A stretch of 53,316 nucleotides of DNA from Acidobacteriota bacterium (GTDB lineage Bacteria; Acidobacteriota; JAAYUB01). Numbering within the stretch: the stretch's first letter is position 1; each line of letters starts with the position of its first letter. The notes beneath the pieces were generated by a model, which saw only the letters and a list, made by a program, of their open reading frames with translations, ran no database searches and was not told the DNA's origin. This document shows positions 44,286-53,224 of the stretch, in pieces. The stretch spans positions 1 through 53,316 of the forward strand of contig JAKQOW010000137.1 in assembly GCA_029565065.1 (NCBI GenBank), written 5' to 3'. The translations under genes and the position numbers were made by a program.

Positions 44286-45431
44286 TTGCGTTTCGAGCTC
44301 ACCGAAGACCAGGAACTGATCCGGAGCACCATCCGCGATTTTGCGGAGCACGAGGTCCGCCCCGGCGCGGCGGCGCGGGACCGCGACAGCGACTTTCCCG
44401 CCGACCTGTTAAAGCAGCTCGGCGGCATGGGCTTCATGGGCGCGGTGATCCCGGCCGAATACGACGGGGCCGACATCGATCCGATCGCCTACGCGCTGGT
44501 CATCGAGGAGCTGGCGCGGGTCGACGCCTCCCTGGCGGTCACGGTGGCGGTGCACAACTCGGTGGGCGCCTATCCCATCGTGCGATGGGGCACCGACGAG
44601 CAGAAGCGCCGGTACCTGCCGCCCATGGCCGCCGGCGAGGCGCTGGGCGCCTTCGCCCTGACCGAGCCGCAGGCCGGCTCGGATGCCGCGAACCTCAAAT
44701 GCCGCGCCGTCCGCGACGGCGACCGGTACATCGTCAACGGGGTCAAGGCGTGGTGCACCAACGGCCCGGTGGCCGACACTATCGTCCTCATGGCCGTGAC
44801 CGACCCCGGCCAGGGATCCAAAGGGATCAGCGCCTTCATCCTGGAGGCCGGCACTCCCGGATTCCAGGCCGGCACCGTCGAGGACAAGATGGGGCTCCGC
44901 TCCTCGAAGACCTCCGAGCTGGTGCTGGATAACTGCGCCATCCCCGCGGCCAACCGCCTCGGCAACGAGGGCGACGGCCTCAAGGTGGCGCTCTCGGTGC
45001 TCTGCGCGTCACGCACCGGCATCGGCGCCCAGGCCGTGGGCATCGCCCAGGGCGCTTTCGAGGAGGCGCTGCGCTACGCCAAGGTCCGCGAGGCCTTTGG
45101 CCAGCCGCTGGCCGGCTTTCAGGCGACCCAGTTCAAACTGGCCGATATGGCCACGCGGATCGAAGCCGCCCGGCTGCTGGTGTTGTACGCCGCCAGCCGC
45201 AAGGAGGATGTGGACCGCCGGATCTTCCGGTACAGCAGCATGTGCAAGCTGTTCGCCTCCGAGACGGCCAACGAGATCGTGGCTCAGGCCGTCCAGATCC
45301 ACGGCGGCTACGGATTTTCCCGCGAATACCCGGTGGAGCGGTTCTACCGCGATGCCCGCGTGACCACCATCTACGAGGGGACCAGTGAGATCCAGCGCCT
45401 CGTGATCGCCCGTGAGCTGCTGAAGGAGTAG
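44286..45431 (+). CDS. Acyl-CoA dehydrogenase
   Basis: A 381-residue flavoenzyme of the short/medium-chain type. It shows the N-terminal LTEDQELIRSTIRDFAEHEV, FALTEPQAGSDAANL, VNGVKAWCTNGPVAD, IHGGYGFSREYPVERFYRD and the catalytic Glu in TTIYEGTSEIQRLV. TTG at 44286 is the apparent start with AGGAGGCGG just upstream. TAGAAT (44241-44246) may be its -10. It is a paralogue of the enzyme at 20950 and could feed the same ETF. The M50 protease starts 4 bases after its stop. Confidence 0.93.
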   Translation: MRFELTEDQELIRSTIRDFAEHEVRPGAAARDRDSDFPADLLKQLGGMGFMGAVIPAEYDGADIDPIAYALVIEELARVDASLAVTVAVHNSVGAYPIVRWGTDEQKRRYLPPMAAGEALGAFALTEPQAGSDAANLKCRAVRDGDRYIVNGVKAWCTNGPVADTIVLMAVTDPGQGSKGISAFILEAGTPGFQAGTVEDKMGLRSSKTSELVLDNCAIPAANRLGNEGDGLKVALSVLCASRTGIGAQAVGIAQGAFEEALRYAKVREAFGQPLAGFQATQFKLADMATRIEAARLLVLYAASRKEDVDRRIFRYSSMCKLFASETANEIVAQAVQIHGGYGFSREYPVERFYRDARVTTIYEGTSEIQRLVIARELLKE

Positions 45432-45435
45432 GCGC

Positions 45436-46104
45436 GTGGACGTCTCCGGCTTTCTGGCCAACGCCAATTGGGGACTGCTTCTGCTGGGCTATCCGGTGCT
45501 GCTGCTGGCGCTCACGGTGCACGAGTGCGCCCACGCCTGGACGGCGGACCGGATGGGCGACTCCACGGCGCGGCTGCTGGGGCGGGTGACGCTCAACCCG
45601 GTGGCCCACATGGACCTGTTCGGCACGGTGCTCTTCCCCATCATGGCGTTCCTGTACCAGATCCCGCTCATCGGCTGGGCCCGGCCGGTGCCGGTCAATC
45701 CGCTGCACCTGCAGCGCCCGTCGCGCGACAACATGCTGATCTCGCTCGCCGGCCCCCTGAGCAACCTGGGCCTGGCCGGCCTGCTGTTCCTCGTCTACGC
45801 GGTCCTGAAGCTGTCGGGGGCGGCCTACCGGCTGCCGGAGATGTTCGCCGATCCGCTGCTCATGTTTTTCGTCTACGGCGTCTACATCAATATGATGCTC
45901 ATGGTGTTCAACTTGCTGCCGGTGCCGCCGCTGGACGGCAGCCACATTGTGGAGCACTTCCTGCCGGCCTCGTTGAAGCCGGTGTACGAACAGATCCAGC
46001 CGTTCGGCTTTTTCATCCTGATGCTGCTGTTCATCAGCGGCATTCTCCGCATCGTGATCAGCCCGGTCCTGCACCTGGTCGGGTTGCTGTTCGCCTTCGT
46101 GTAG
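45436..46104 (+). CDS. Site-2 protease family (M50) membrane protein
   Basis: A 222-residue intramembrane metalloprotease-like protein with five to six hydrophobic segments. The zinc motif HECAH (29-33) and the second metal-ligand motif NLLPVPPLDGSH (Asp167) are intact. Such small YwhC/YdgN-like rhomboid-neighbour M50B proteins often lie next to scpA, as here. The start is GTG at 45436. The substrate is unknown. Confidence 0.9.
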   Translation: MDVSGFLANANWGLLLLGYPVLLLALTVHECAHAWTADRMGDSTARLLGRVTLNPVAHMDLFGTVLFPIMAFLYQIPLIGWARPVPVNPLHLQRPSRDNMLISLAGPLSNLGLAGLLFLVYAVLKLSGAAYRLPEMFADPLLMFFVYGVYINMMLMVFNLLPVPPLDGSHIVEHFLPASLKPVYEQIQPFGFFILMLLFISGILRIVISPVLHLVGLLFAFV

Positions 46105-46106
46105 CC

Positions 46107-47495
46107 ATGGACGACCGGGACGAGATGCCACCCGCACTCATTGATCTCGGAGAGAGCCTGCCGGAAGCCGGCGGGACGGCCCCGTCCGGTCCGGCCACTG
46201 GCGAAGAACTCCGCGTGGGCGCAAGCGGAGCGCCGGAGTCCGCCGCCGTCGAGGGCGGGGAGCACCCGGCGGCCGATCGCGCGCCGGTTCGAAGCGACAT
46301 CTCCGCAGCGGGCACACCGGCCGCGGATGCCGGCGCCACGGTGGAACCCGCCATCGAAGACGAGGTCGACCATCAGGCGGAAACTCGAGAACCGTTTCAG
46401 CCCGACGGCGCCGCCGACGGAGAGCATCCGGTTTTCGCCGGCGCCGAACCTTCGATCAGCGCCGCAGAAACGGTTGCCCCGGCCGTCATGGAAGATGCGG
46501 CGTCCGCCGCGGAGTCATCGGAATCCGGGGAGCCCGGCATCGTGACGGACGGCGCGCCCGCGGCGGACCCGGGTGCGGCGATTCCGCCCGCCGTCAGCGA
46601 CAGCGAGGCGGCCGCCATGCCAGTCGGAGATGCCGTTCCCCCGGCCATCGCCGGCGGCGAAGAAGGCCGCGGCGAGACCGACGACACGAATCCGCCCGCA
46701 GCCGCCGGCGCGGCCGGCCAGGCGGAAGCCGGGCCGAGCGTCCAGCCCACCATCATCGACCGGGGCGAAAGCCACGAGGTGCGGCTGGCCGACTTCGAAG
46801 GCCCGCTGGACCTGCTCCTGCACCTGATCCGCAAGGAGCAGGTGGACATCTACGACATCCCCATCGCCCTGATCACCACCCGCTACCTCGAATACATCGA
46901 GCTGATGCAGGACCTCAACATCAACCTGGCCGGCGAATTTCTGGAGATGGCGGCCACGCTCATCTACATCAAGTCCCGGATGCTCCTCCCGCCCGAGCCC
47001 GGTCCCGAAGGCGATGAGGCGGTCGTGGAGGATCCCCGTCAGGAACTGGTGGAGCGCCTGCTGGAGTACGAGCAGTTCAAGAACGCCGCCCAGGTGCTGT
47101 ACACCCGGGAGCAGATCGAAACGGGCGTGATGACCGCCGACCGGATCCGGGAGGTGGTTCCGCCCGAGGAGGAGCTGCTCTCCGTGTCGTTGTTCGACCT
47201 GATCGCGGCCTACAAGAATGTGCTCCGCCAGCTTGACGAGCGGGCTATCCTGCAGCTGGAGCGGGAAAACGTCACGGTGGCGGAGAAAATCGCCCAGGTG
47301 CGGGAGATGCTCGAGCAGAAGAAAAAGCTGCGCTTCACCGACCTGGTGCGCCTCAGCCCGGCGCGCACCCACGTGGTGGTGCTGATGCTGGCCCTGCTTG
47401 AACTGGCCCGTATGCGCGACGTGCGTCTCCGCCAGGACGGGCTGTTTTCTGAAATTTGGATCATCCGAAAGGCGGCAGCGCATGAACCCAGTTGA
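46107..47495 (+). CDS. scpA: Segregation and condensation protein A with long N-terminal extension
   Basis: A 462-residue kleisin; the normal ScpA is about 240-280. The ScpA domain begins near residue 224 (HEVRLADFEGPLDLLLHLIR, DIYDIPIALITTRYLEYIEL) and runs to a winged helix at the C-terminus. Residues 1-220 are an acidic, Ala/Pro/Glu-rich, probably disordered extension. It contains six imperfect copies of a PA(I/V/L)xDxxE motif starting near residues 9, 81, 125, 161, 179 and 214; the last runs into the kleisin. The ATG at 46107 is 2 bases after the protease stop. An internal ATG at 46618 could give a shorter form. scpB overlaps its end by 14 bases. Confidence 0.92.
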   Translation: MDDRDEMPPALIDLGESLPEAGGTAPSGPATGEELRVGASGAPESAAVEGGEHPAADRAPVRSDISAAGTPAADAGATVEPAIEDEVDHQAETREPFQPDGAADGEHPVFAGAEPSISAAETVAPAVMEDAASAAESSESGEPGIVTDGAPAADPGAAIPPAVSDSEAAAMPVGDAVPPAIAGGEEGRGETDDTNPPAAAGAAGQAEAGPSVQPTIIDRGESHEVRLADFEGPLDLLLHLIRKEQVDIYDIPIALITTRYLEYIELMQDLNINLAGEFLEMAATLIYIKSRMLLPPEPGPEGDEAVVEDPRQELVERLLEYEQFKNAAQVLYTREQIETGVMTADRIREVVPPEEELLSVSLFDLIAAYKNVLRQLDERAILQLERENVTVAEKIAQVREMLEQKKKLRFTDLVRLSPARTHVVVLMLALLELARMRDVRLRQDGLFSEIWIIRKAAAHEPS

Positions 47496-48135
47496 AATGA
47501 GAGCGGCCATCGAGGCGATCCTGTTCGTCTCGGACGAGCCGGTGAGTATGGATCAGCTGCAGACGGTGTTCCGCGGCGCCGAGCCCGGGGCCATCGAGTC
47601 GGCCCTGAACGAGCTGCAGCGCCGGCACGACGAGCCGGGCAGCGGCGTGATGCTGCGCTTCGTGGCGGGTGGCTGGCAGCTGGCGACGCGGCTGGAGTAC
47701 CACGAGCAGGCGCGGCGCTTCCTAAAGGAGCGGCCGGCGTGCAAGCTGTCCATGGCCGCGCTGGAAACCCTGGCCATCGTGGCGTACCGGCAGCCCGTGA
47801 CGGTGCCCGAAATTCTGCAGATCCGCGGGGTGAAATCCTCCGCGGTGATCAAGACCCTGCTGGAGAAGAAGCTCATCATCGCCCGCGGCCGCAAGAAGGT
47901 GCTCGGTTCGCCCATGCAGTATGGGACGAGCCGGGAATTCCTGACCTATTTCGGTCTCGGCTCCCTGGAAGAGCTTCCCTCGCTGGAGGAGTTCGAGGAC
48001 ATCTTCGGCGACAAGGCCGACCATGTCCGCCAGAAGGACCTGTTCGATCTCAAGCTCGAGGGGATCCGGACCGTCGGCGCCGCGGCGGCGCCGCCGGAGG
48101 AGGACCTGCTCCCCGGCTTCGACGCGGAGGGGTGA
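47482..48135 (+). CDS. scpB: Segregation and condensation protein B
   Basis: A 217-residue partner of ScpA and SMC in chromosome condensation. The two winged-helix domains are seen (RAAIEAILFVSDEPVSMDQL; LETLAIVAYRQPVTVPEILQ with IRGVKSSAVIKTLLEKKLI). GRKKVLGSPMQYGTSREFLTYFGL is the family C-terminal signature. ATG at 47482 lies inside the end of scpA. The acidic C-tail (LLPGFDAEG) is unconserved. Confidence 0.95.
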   Translation: MNPVEMRAAIEAILFVSDEPVSMDQLQTVFRGAEPGAIESALNELQRRHDEPGSGVMLRFVAGGWQLATRLEYHEQARRFLKERPACKLSMAALETLAIVAYRQPVTVPEILQIRGVKSSAVIKTLLEKKLIIARGRKKVLGSPMQYGTSREFLTYFGLGSLEELPSLEEFEDIFGDKADHVRQKDLFDLKLEGIRTVGAAAAPPEEDLLPGFDAEG

Positions 48136-48139
48136 GCGC

Positions 48140-48883
48140 ATGGAGCGTGTCCAGAAGATCGTCGCCCGCTGCCTCGGCATGTCGCGGCGCAAGGCGGAGG
48201 AGCTGATCCGCGAGGGGCGGGTGGCGGTGAACGGCCGGGTGGTGGCGCTCGGGGCGCAGGCCGACGGGGCCGCCGACCGCGTCACCGTGGACGGCAAGCC
48301 TCTCAAGGCCGAGCCGGCCAAGGTGTACCTGCTCCTGAACAAGCCGCGCAACTACCTGTGCACCGTGTCGGACCCCGGCGGCCGCCCCACGGTGCTGGAC
48401 CTGGTCAAGTCGAAGGTCCCGGTCTATCCCGTGGGCCGGCTGGATTTCGATTCCACCGGCCTGGTGATCCTCACCAACGACGGTGCGGTCGCGTACCGCA
48501 TCCAGCGGGCCGGCACCCACTGCCCCAAGGTGTACCTGGTCAAGGTGGCGGGCACGCCGGACGAGGCCAAGCTGGACCGCCTCCGCCGGGGGATCACCAT
48601 CGACGGGGAACGCTTCGCCCCCTGCGAGATCGTCAAGTCCCGCGAGAAGGCTCATTCCTACTCCTGGCTCAAGGTCACCCTGTTCGAGGGACGGAACCGT
48701 CAGCTGCGCCGAATGTTCGAATTCATCCACCACCCGGTGTTCCAGCTCAAGCGCGTGGCCATCGGCCCCCTGACCGACGCCGGGCTCCCCGTGGGCTTTT
48801 TCCGCCCCCTGACCGACACGGAAGTCAGCCGCCTCCGGTCGCTGCCGGTGGCGGCCGGAAAGGGCCGGCCCCGCCCGAAATAG
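48140..48883 (+). CDS. rluB: Pseudouridine synthase RluB/RsuA family
   Basis: A 247-residue enzyme isomerising uridine in large-subunit or small-subunit rRNA. An S4 domain (1-60, RVQKIVARCLGMSRRKAEEL) leads into the catalytic domain with Asp102 in PVGRLDFDSTGLVILTNDG. LFEGRNRQLRRMFEF is the family signature. scpAB-rluB is a conserved cluster in many bacteria, so RluB-type is favoured over RsuA. It begins 4 bases after scpB. Confidence 0.93.
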   Translation: MERVQKIVARCLGMSRRKAEELIREGRVAVNGRVVALGAQADGAADRVTVDGKPLKAEPAKVYLLLNKPRNYLCTVSDPGGRPTVLDLVKSKVPVYPVGRLDFDSTGLVILTNDGAVAYRIQRAGTHCPKVYLVKVAGTPDEAKLDRLRRGITIDGERFAPCEIVKSREKAHSYSWLKVTLFEGRNRQLRRMFEFIHHPVFQLKRVAIGPLTDAGLPVGFFRPLTDTEVSRLRSLPVAAGKGRPRPK

Positions 48884-48884
48884 T

Positions 48885-48914
48885 TTTCGTGATTCTGGAA
48901 AATTTTAATACAAT
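48885..48914 (+). promoter_or_regulatory. Possible promoter of hisC
   Basis: TACAAT (48909-48914) is an acceptable -10 within an AT-rich tract, 50 bases before the hisC ATG. The -35 (TTTCGT at 48885-48890, 18-base spacer) is weak. Confidence 0.4.
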
Positions 48915-48963
48915 ATGAACGACTCCGGTGAGCCGGACCCATTTCATCCTTCGTGGAGGCGCC

Positions 48964-50076
48964 ATGTTGAAAGATGTCGTTCCCGCCCACATCTTCACCA
49001 TCAAACCCTACCAGCCGGGCAAGCCCATCGCGGAGGTCAAGCGCGAGCTGCACCTCGACGACGTGATCAAGATGGCTTCGAACGAGAATCCGTTGGGCCC
49101 GTCGCCGCGGGCGGTGGAAGCCATCCGCCGGAGTCTCGATGACCTGAACTACTATCCGGAGGACAGCGGATTTTATCTGCGCGAGAAACTCAGCCAGAAA
49201 CTGAAAGTCGGTCCCGAGATGCTGTGCCTGGGCAACGGCTCCTCCGAAATCATCGTCAACGTGGGCCGCGCGCTTCTCAAACCCGGCGACGAGATCCTGA
49301 CCTCGGAAAAAAGCTTCGTCATGTACTACCTGTGCGGGGCGTACATGGGGAACCCCGTGGTCCGTGTCCCCGTCCGCGAGTACGGCTTCGATCTCGACGC
49401 CATGGCGGCGGCGCTGACGCCCCACACCCGGATCGTCTTCATCGCCAATCCGAACAACCCCACCGGGACCTACCTCTCCGAAGCCAGCCTCACCCGGTTT
49501 CTGGACAAGGTGCGGCCCGAGACGCTGGTGGTGCTCGACGAGGCCTATTTCGAGTACGTCGACGCCCCGGACTACCCGGACGGACTGAAGCTGCTGGCCC
49601 GGTACCCGAACCTGCTGGTGCTGCGCACGTTTTCCAAGATCTACGGCCTGGCGGGGATCCGCGTAGGGTACGGCGTGGGCGCGCCCGAGCTGATCGACAT
49701 CCTGAACCGGGTGAAGCTCGCGTTCAACGCCAACGCCCTGGGGCAGGAAGCGGCCGTCGCCGCCCTCGACGACGACAACTTCGTCGCCCGGTCGATCCAG
49801 AACAACCGGACCGGCCGCGACTTTCTCCAGGACGCCTTCCGGCGGCTGGATGTGCCGTTCGTGCCCAGCGTGACCAACTTCATCATGGTCCTCCTCTCCA
49901 TCCCCGGCGAGACGCTGTTCGACAAGATGCAGCACCAGGGCGTGCTGGTCCGGCCGCTGCGCGGCTTCGGCGTGCCCGAGGCCATCCGGGTCACGGTGGG
50001 GCGGCCGGAGGAGAACGCGCGCTGCCTCGCCGTGTTCGAGTCCGCAATGCGGGAACTGGGTTGCCTCGGAAAATGA
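48964..50076 (+). CDS. hisC: Histidinol-phosphate aminotransferase
   Basis: A 370-residue PLP aminotransferase of class I/II. It shows NENPLGPSP, YYPEDSG, the PLP-binding ANPNNPTGTYL, DEAYFEYVD and the PLP lysine K225 in LRTFSKIYGLAGIRVGYG. GTGGAGG precedes the ATG at 48964. No other his gene is nearby, so a role on related substrates (such as aromatic amino acids) cannot be excluded. Its stop overlaps the cmk start (ATGA). Confidence 0.92.
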   Translation: MLKDVVPAHIFTIKPYQPGKPIAEVKRELHLDDVIKMASNENPLGPSPRAVEAIRRSLDDLNYYPEDSGFYLREKLSQKLKVGPEMLCLGNGSSEIIVNVGRALLKPGDEILTSEKSFVMYYLCGAYMGNPVVRVPVREYGFDLDAMAAALTPHTRIVFIANPNNPTGTYLSEASLTRFLDKVRPETLVVLDEAYFEYVDAPDYPDGLKLLARYPNLLVLRTFSKIYGLAGIRVGYGVGAPELIDILNRVKLAFNANALGQEAAVAALDDDNFVARSIQNNRTGRDFLQDAFRRLDVPFVPSVTNFIMVLLSIPGETLFDKMQHQGVLVRPLRGFGVPEAIRVTVGRPEENARCLAVFESAMRELGCLGK

Positions 50077-50762
50077 AACGACTCATTGTCGCCATCGACG
50101 GGCCGTCCGGCTCGGGCAAGAGCACGCTGGGCAAGCGGCTGGCCCGCCGTCTCGGCTACCAGTACATCGACACCGGCGCCATGTACCGGGCGGTCGCCTG
50201 GCAGGCCCTGCAAGCGGGGATCGATCTGGACGATCCCGACGCGGTGGCGCGCGTGGCCGGCGCCCTGCGAATCGAGTTGGAGCCGCGGCCCGACGGTGTG
50301 GGCGTCCGGGTGGACGGCCGGGACGTGACCGAAGCGATCCGCACCCCCGAGGTGGCCCAGGGGGCGTCCAAGGTGTCGGCGATCCCGGCGGTGCGGCGGG
50401 TGCTGGTCCGGATCCAGCAGGAGCTGGGCCGACGCGGCGGCATCGTGATGGACGGGCGCGACATCGGCACGGTGGTGTTCAGCCACGCCGAGGTCAAGGT
50501 ATACCTCGACGCCTCGGAGGAGGAACGGGCCCGCCGGCGCTGCACCGAGGACGCCGCCCGCGGCGTGAGCACCGACATGGCCGCCACCCGGCAGGCGATT
50601 CGGGAGCGGGACCGGCGGGACAAAACCCGCGAAGATTCGCCCCTGCGGTGCGCCGACGACGCCTATTACCTGGACTCCACCGGTCTGACCATCGACGAGG
50701 TGCTGGACCGCATCGAGGCGCTGGTGGAGCAGCGGCGGGGGAAACCATGTTCACGGGACTGA
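50073..50762 (+). CDS. cmk: Cytidylate kinase
   Basis: A 229-residue kinase phosphorylating CMP and dCMP. The P-loop is DGPSGSGKSTLGKRLA near the N-terminus; GYQYIDTGAMYRAVAW, RGGIVMDGRDIGTVVF and the C-terminal DDAYYLDSTGLTIDEV are family signatures. ATG overlaps the hisC stop. The 3' end overlaps ribE by 16 bases, so hisC-cmk-ribE are translated as a coupled set. Confidence 0.96.
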   Translation: MKRLIVAIDGPSGSGKSTLGKRLARRLGYQYIDTGAMYRAVAWQALQAGIDLDDPDAVARVAGALRIELEPRPDGVGVRVDGRDVTEAIRTPEVAQGASKVSAIPAVRRVLVRIQQELGRRGGIVMDGRDIGTVVFSHAEVKVYLDASEEERARRRCTEDAARGVSTDMAATRQAIRERDRRDKTREDSPLRCADDAYYLDSTGLTIDEVLDRIEALVEQRRGKPCSRD

Positions 50763-51397
50763 TCGAGGAAGTGGGCCGGGTGACGGCCGCGGGTGCCCAT
50801 CAGCTGCAGCTTGCCGCGCCCGGCTGCGCGCCGCGGCTCCGCGTGGGCGACAGCCTGGCCGTCAGCGGCGTGTGCCTGACGGTGACGCGCACGCAGGGCG
50901 AGCGCGTCTGGGTGGACATCTCGGCGGAGACGCTGTCCAAGACCAACCTGGGCCGGCTCGCGGCGGGGCAGGCGGTCAACCTGGAGACGGCGCTGACCCT
51001 GGAGCGGCCGCTGGGCGGCCACCTGCTCACCGGGCACGTGGACTGCGTGGGCCGCGTCCACGCGGTGGAAAAGGCCGCCGACTCCTGGATGCTGACGGTG
51101 GAATTCGGCGCCGGATTCAGCCACCTGGTGGTGGCCCGCGGCGCCATCGCCGTGGACGGCGTCAGCCTCACCGTGGCGGAGCTGGCGGCGCGCGCCGTGC
51201 GCATCGCCCTGATCCCCCACACGATCCGGAACACCACCCTGGCCGCCGCCGCGCCGGGGCAGGAAGTGAACCTCGAGTTCGACATCCTGGGCAAATACGT
51301 GGCCCGCTGGCTCGAGGTGACCGGCGGCCGCCCCCCCGTTGGATCGGATGACTCCGGCAGCCTGACCATGGACCGCCTGCGCGACCTGCTGTCATAG
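50747..51397 (+). CDS. ribE: Riboflavin synthase alpha subunit
   Basis: A 216-residue enzyme forming riboflavin from two lumazine molecules. It has two repeated barrels: the first starts MFTGLIEEVGRV, the second near 97 with HLLTGHVDCVGRV. SGVCLTV and DGVSLTV are the paired signatures, and IPHTIRNTTLA follows. ATG at 50747 lies inside cmk. With ribA at 31869 it represents part of a dispersed riboflavin pathway. Nothing coding follows before the IS. Confidence 0.96.
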   Translation: MFTGLIEEVGRVTAAGAHQLQLAAPGCAPRLRVGDSLAVSGVCLTVTRTQGERVWVDISAETLSKTNLGRLAAGQAVNLETALTLERPLGGHLLTGHVDCVGRVHAVEKAADSWMLTVEFGAGFSHLVVARGAIAVDGVSLTVAELAARAVRIALIPHTIRNTTLAAAAPGQEVNLEFDILGKYVARWLEVTGGRPPVGSDDSGSLTMDRLRDLLS

Positions 51398-51914
51398 TAA
51401 ACAGTGAACAGTGAGGAGTGAAGAGATAGGAGATAGGAGTTGGGATCTCGTGCTCGTAATTCGTAATCGTAATTCGTAATCGTGCTCGTAATCGGAATTC
51501 GCAATCGAAATCGTAATTCGTAATATTAATCGTCATCGAGGCTTGAGACTCGGGCCTCGTTCCCATCCTGTCGCTTGTTGCGTGTGATCGGCATTCCGCG
51601 CGCCGGTTACGACGCAACCGCCTCCGCTTTGGATCCCGCCGTAGGCCGCGTCCGTCGGACGCGGCTCGCTGAATCCGCATGATTCATGCGGACATATCGC
51701 TCGCTCCCGCAGCCCGGCCGCGCCAGCGGCCGAGGCATGTAGCCCGGGCCGAGAGGCCCGGGTGGCCGGATTTTTTTGAGAGACGGGGAAAGCCGCGACA
51801 GCGGCGACGGAGAAGGGGCAGAGCCCATGACACGGAGAGAAACTGGATGTCCCCATTCGCCGTACGGTACAGCCATTGATTGGGTCCGAAAATGAAGTCC
51901 CCAATCGTCTCCCG
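51398..51914. repeat. Non-coding stretch with simple repeats and a REP-like hairpin cluster
   Basis: No gene is seen. From 51400 to about 51530 lie AT-rich short repeats: AACAGTGA doublets, ATAGGAGATAGGAG, then many copies of TCGTAAT/CGTAATTCG. From 51640 four hairpins follow: GTAG plus arms GCCGCGTCC/GGACGCGGC (51641-51665); TCCGCATGA/TCATGCGGA (51674-51692); CGGCCGC/GCGGCCG (51715-51732); GTAG plus CCCGGGCC/GGCCCGGG (51739-51762) before a T7 tract near 51774. The CCGTAGGCCGC lead-in also occurs at 1430, so the two patches share an element family. Short open frames here are artefacts. Confidence 0.75.
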
Positions 51915-51941
51915 GTTGTGTAAAAAAGGTTCTGCAAAAAG
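51915..51941 (+). repeat. IS256 left terminal inverted repeat
   Basis: It begins GTTGTGTAAA and ends TTCTGCAAAAAG. The outer 7 and inner 12 bases are identical to the reverse complement of the right repeat. Confidence 0.85.
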
Positions 51942-52004
51942 AAAAGGGCATGGTATCTCCAGGGTGTTCGGCGAAGAACCCCATATCCAAGCAGGAAGAG
52001 CACC

Positions 52005-53207
52005 ATGCCCAAGCGAGATGGTACGGCAAAGGCGGCGGAATGGAAAGAGGCGTTGATCAACGATCGGGATTTTTTGAAGGGGATCGTGACGGAGGTGTTG
52101 CAGCAGTTTTTAGAAGCGGAGATGGTGGAGGCGGTGGGGGCGGGGCGGCACGAGCGGACCGGGGAGCGGCAGGGGTATCGATCGGGGTACTACGGGCGGA
52201 CGCTGGTGACGCGGGTGGGGAAGCTGGAGTTGCGAGTGCCGCAGGACCGGGCGGGACGGTTTTCGACGGAGTTGTTCCAGCGGTATCAGCGCAGTGAGCA
52301 GGCGTTGGTGACGGCGCTGGCGGAGATGTACGTGATGGGGGTGTCGACGCGGAAGGTGAAGGCGATCACGGAGGAGTTGTGCGGACACGCGTTTTCGGCG
52401 GGGACGATCAGCGAGTTAAACCGGGGGCTGGACGGGGTGCTGACGGCGTTTGCGCGACGGCGGCTGGAGGAGGAGTACCCGTACCTGGTGCTGGACGCGC
52501 GGTACGAGAAGGTGCGGGAGGACGGGGTGATCCGGTCGCGGGCGGTGCTGGTGGCGATCGGGATCAACTGGGACGGGCGGCGGAGCGTGTTGGGGGTGGA
52601 ACTGGCCAACCGGGAGAGCGCGACCAGTTGGCGGGACTTTTTGGTGGATCTGCAGGAGCGGGGCTTGAGCGGGGTGGAGTTCGTGGTGACGGACGATCAC
52701 GCGGGGCTCAAGCAGGCGGTGCGGGAGATCGTGCCGCGGGCGGTGTGGCAGCGGTGTTACGTGCACTTTCTGCGCAATGCGCTGGATTATCTGCCGCGGC
52801 GGGCCGATGACAACTGCCTGCGGGAGCTGCGCTGGCTCTATGACCGGCGGACGCTGGCGGAGGCGCAAGCGGATCTGGCGGGATGGCTGCAGAAGTGGGC
52901 GGGCAAGTACCCGCGGTTGTGTGATTGGGTGGAGGCGCACATCGAGGAGACGTTCAGCTTCTACCAGCTGCCGGTGGCCCATCACAAGCACATGAAATCG
53001 ACCAACATGCTGGAGCGGATCAACGAGGAGATCAAGCGGCGGACCGGGGTGATCCGGATCTTCCCGAACGCGGCCAGTTGCCTGCGGCTGGTGCGGGCGC
53101 TGGCGGTGGAGACCCATGAGAACTGGATTGAGGCGATCCGGTACCTGAACATGGAGGAGCTGCGGGAGCACAAGAAGGAGCGGCTCCGCCACGGCGAGGC
53201 GGCATGA
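52005..53207 (+). CDS. IS256-family transposase (mutator type)
   Basis: A 400-residue DDE transposase. ATG at 52005. The catalytic triad is readable: D164 in VLDARYEKVRED, D230 in VVTDDHAGLKQAV, and E337 in TNMLERINEEIKRRTG. The family motif CYVHFLRN (251-258) lies after the second Asp. Length equals the family norm, and I see no frameshift, so the element should be active. Codon use is unusually G-rich (GCGG, GGGG runs) relative to neighbours, consistent with transfer. Confidence 0.96.
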   Translation: MPKRDGTAKAAEWKEALINDRDFLKGIVTEVLQQFLEAEMVEAVGAGRHERTGERQGYRSGYYGRTLVTRVGKLELRVPQDRAGRFSTELFQRYQRSEQALVTALAEMYVMGVSTRKVKAITEELCGHAFSAGTISELNRGLDGVLTAFARRRLEEEYPYLVLDARYEKVREDGVIRSRAVLVAIGINWDGRRSVLGVELANRESATSWRDFLVDLQERGLSGVEFVVTDDHAGLKQAVREIVPRAVWQRCYVHFLRNALDYLPRRADDNCLRELRWLYDRRTLAEAQADLAGWLQKWAGKYPRLCDWVEAHIEETFSFYQLPVAHHKHMKSTNMLERINEEIKRRTGVIRIFPNAASCLRLVRALAVETHENWIEAIRYLNMEELREHKKERLRHGEAA

Positions 53208-53224
53208 GCCGGCGACGGCGCGCC

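Noticed and set aside
51533..52060. A 175-residue minus-strand frame running from the hairpin cluster into the IS
   Set aside because: It crosses the IS boundary and the hairpins, has no family match and no ribosome-binding site.
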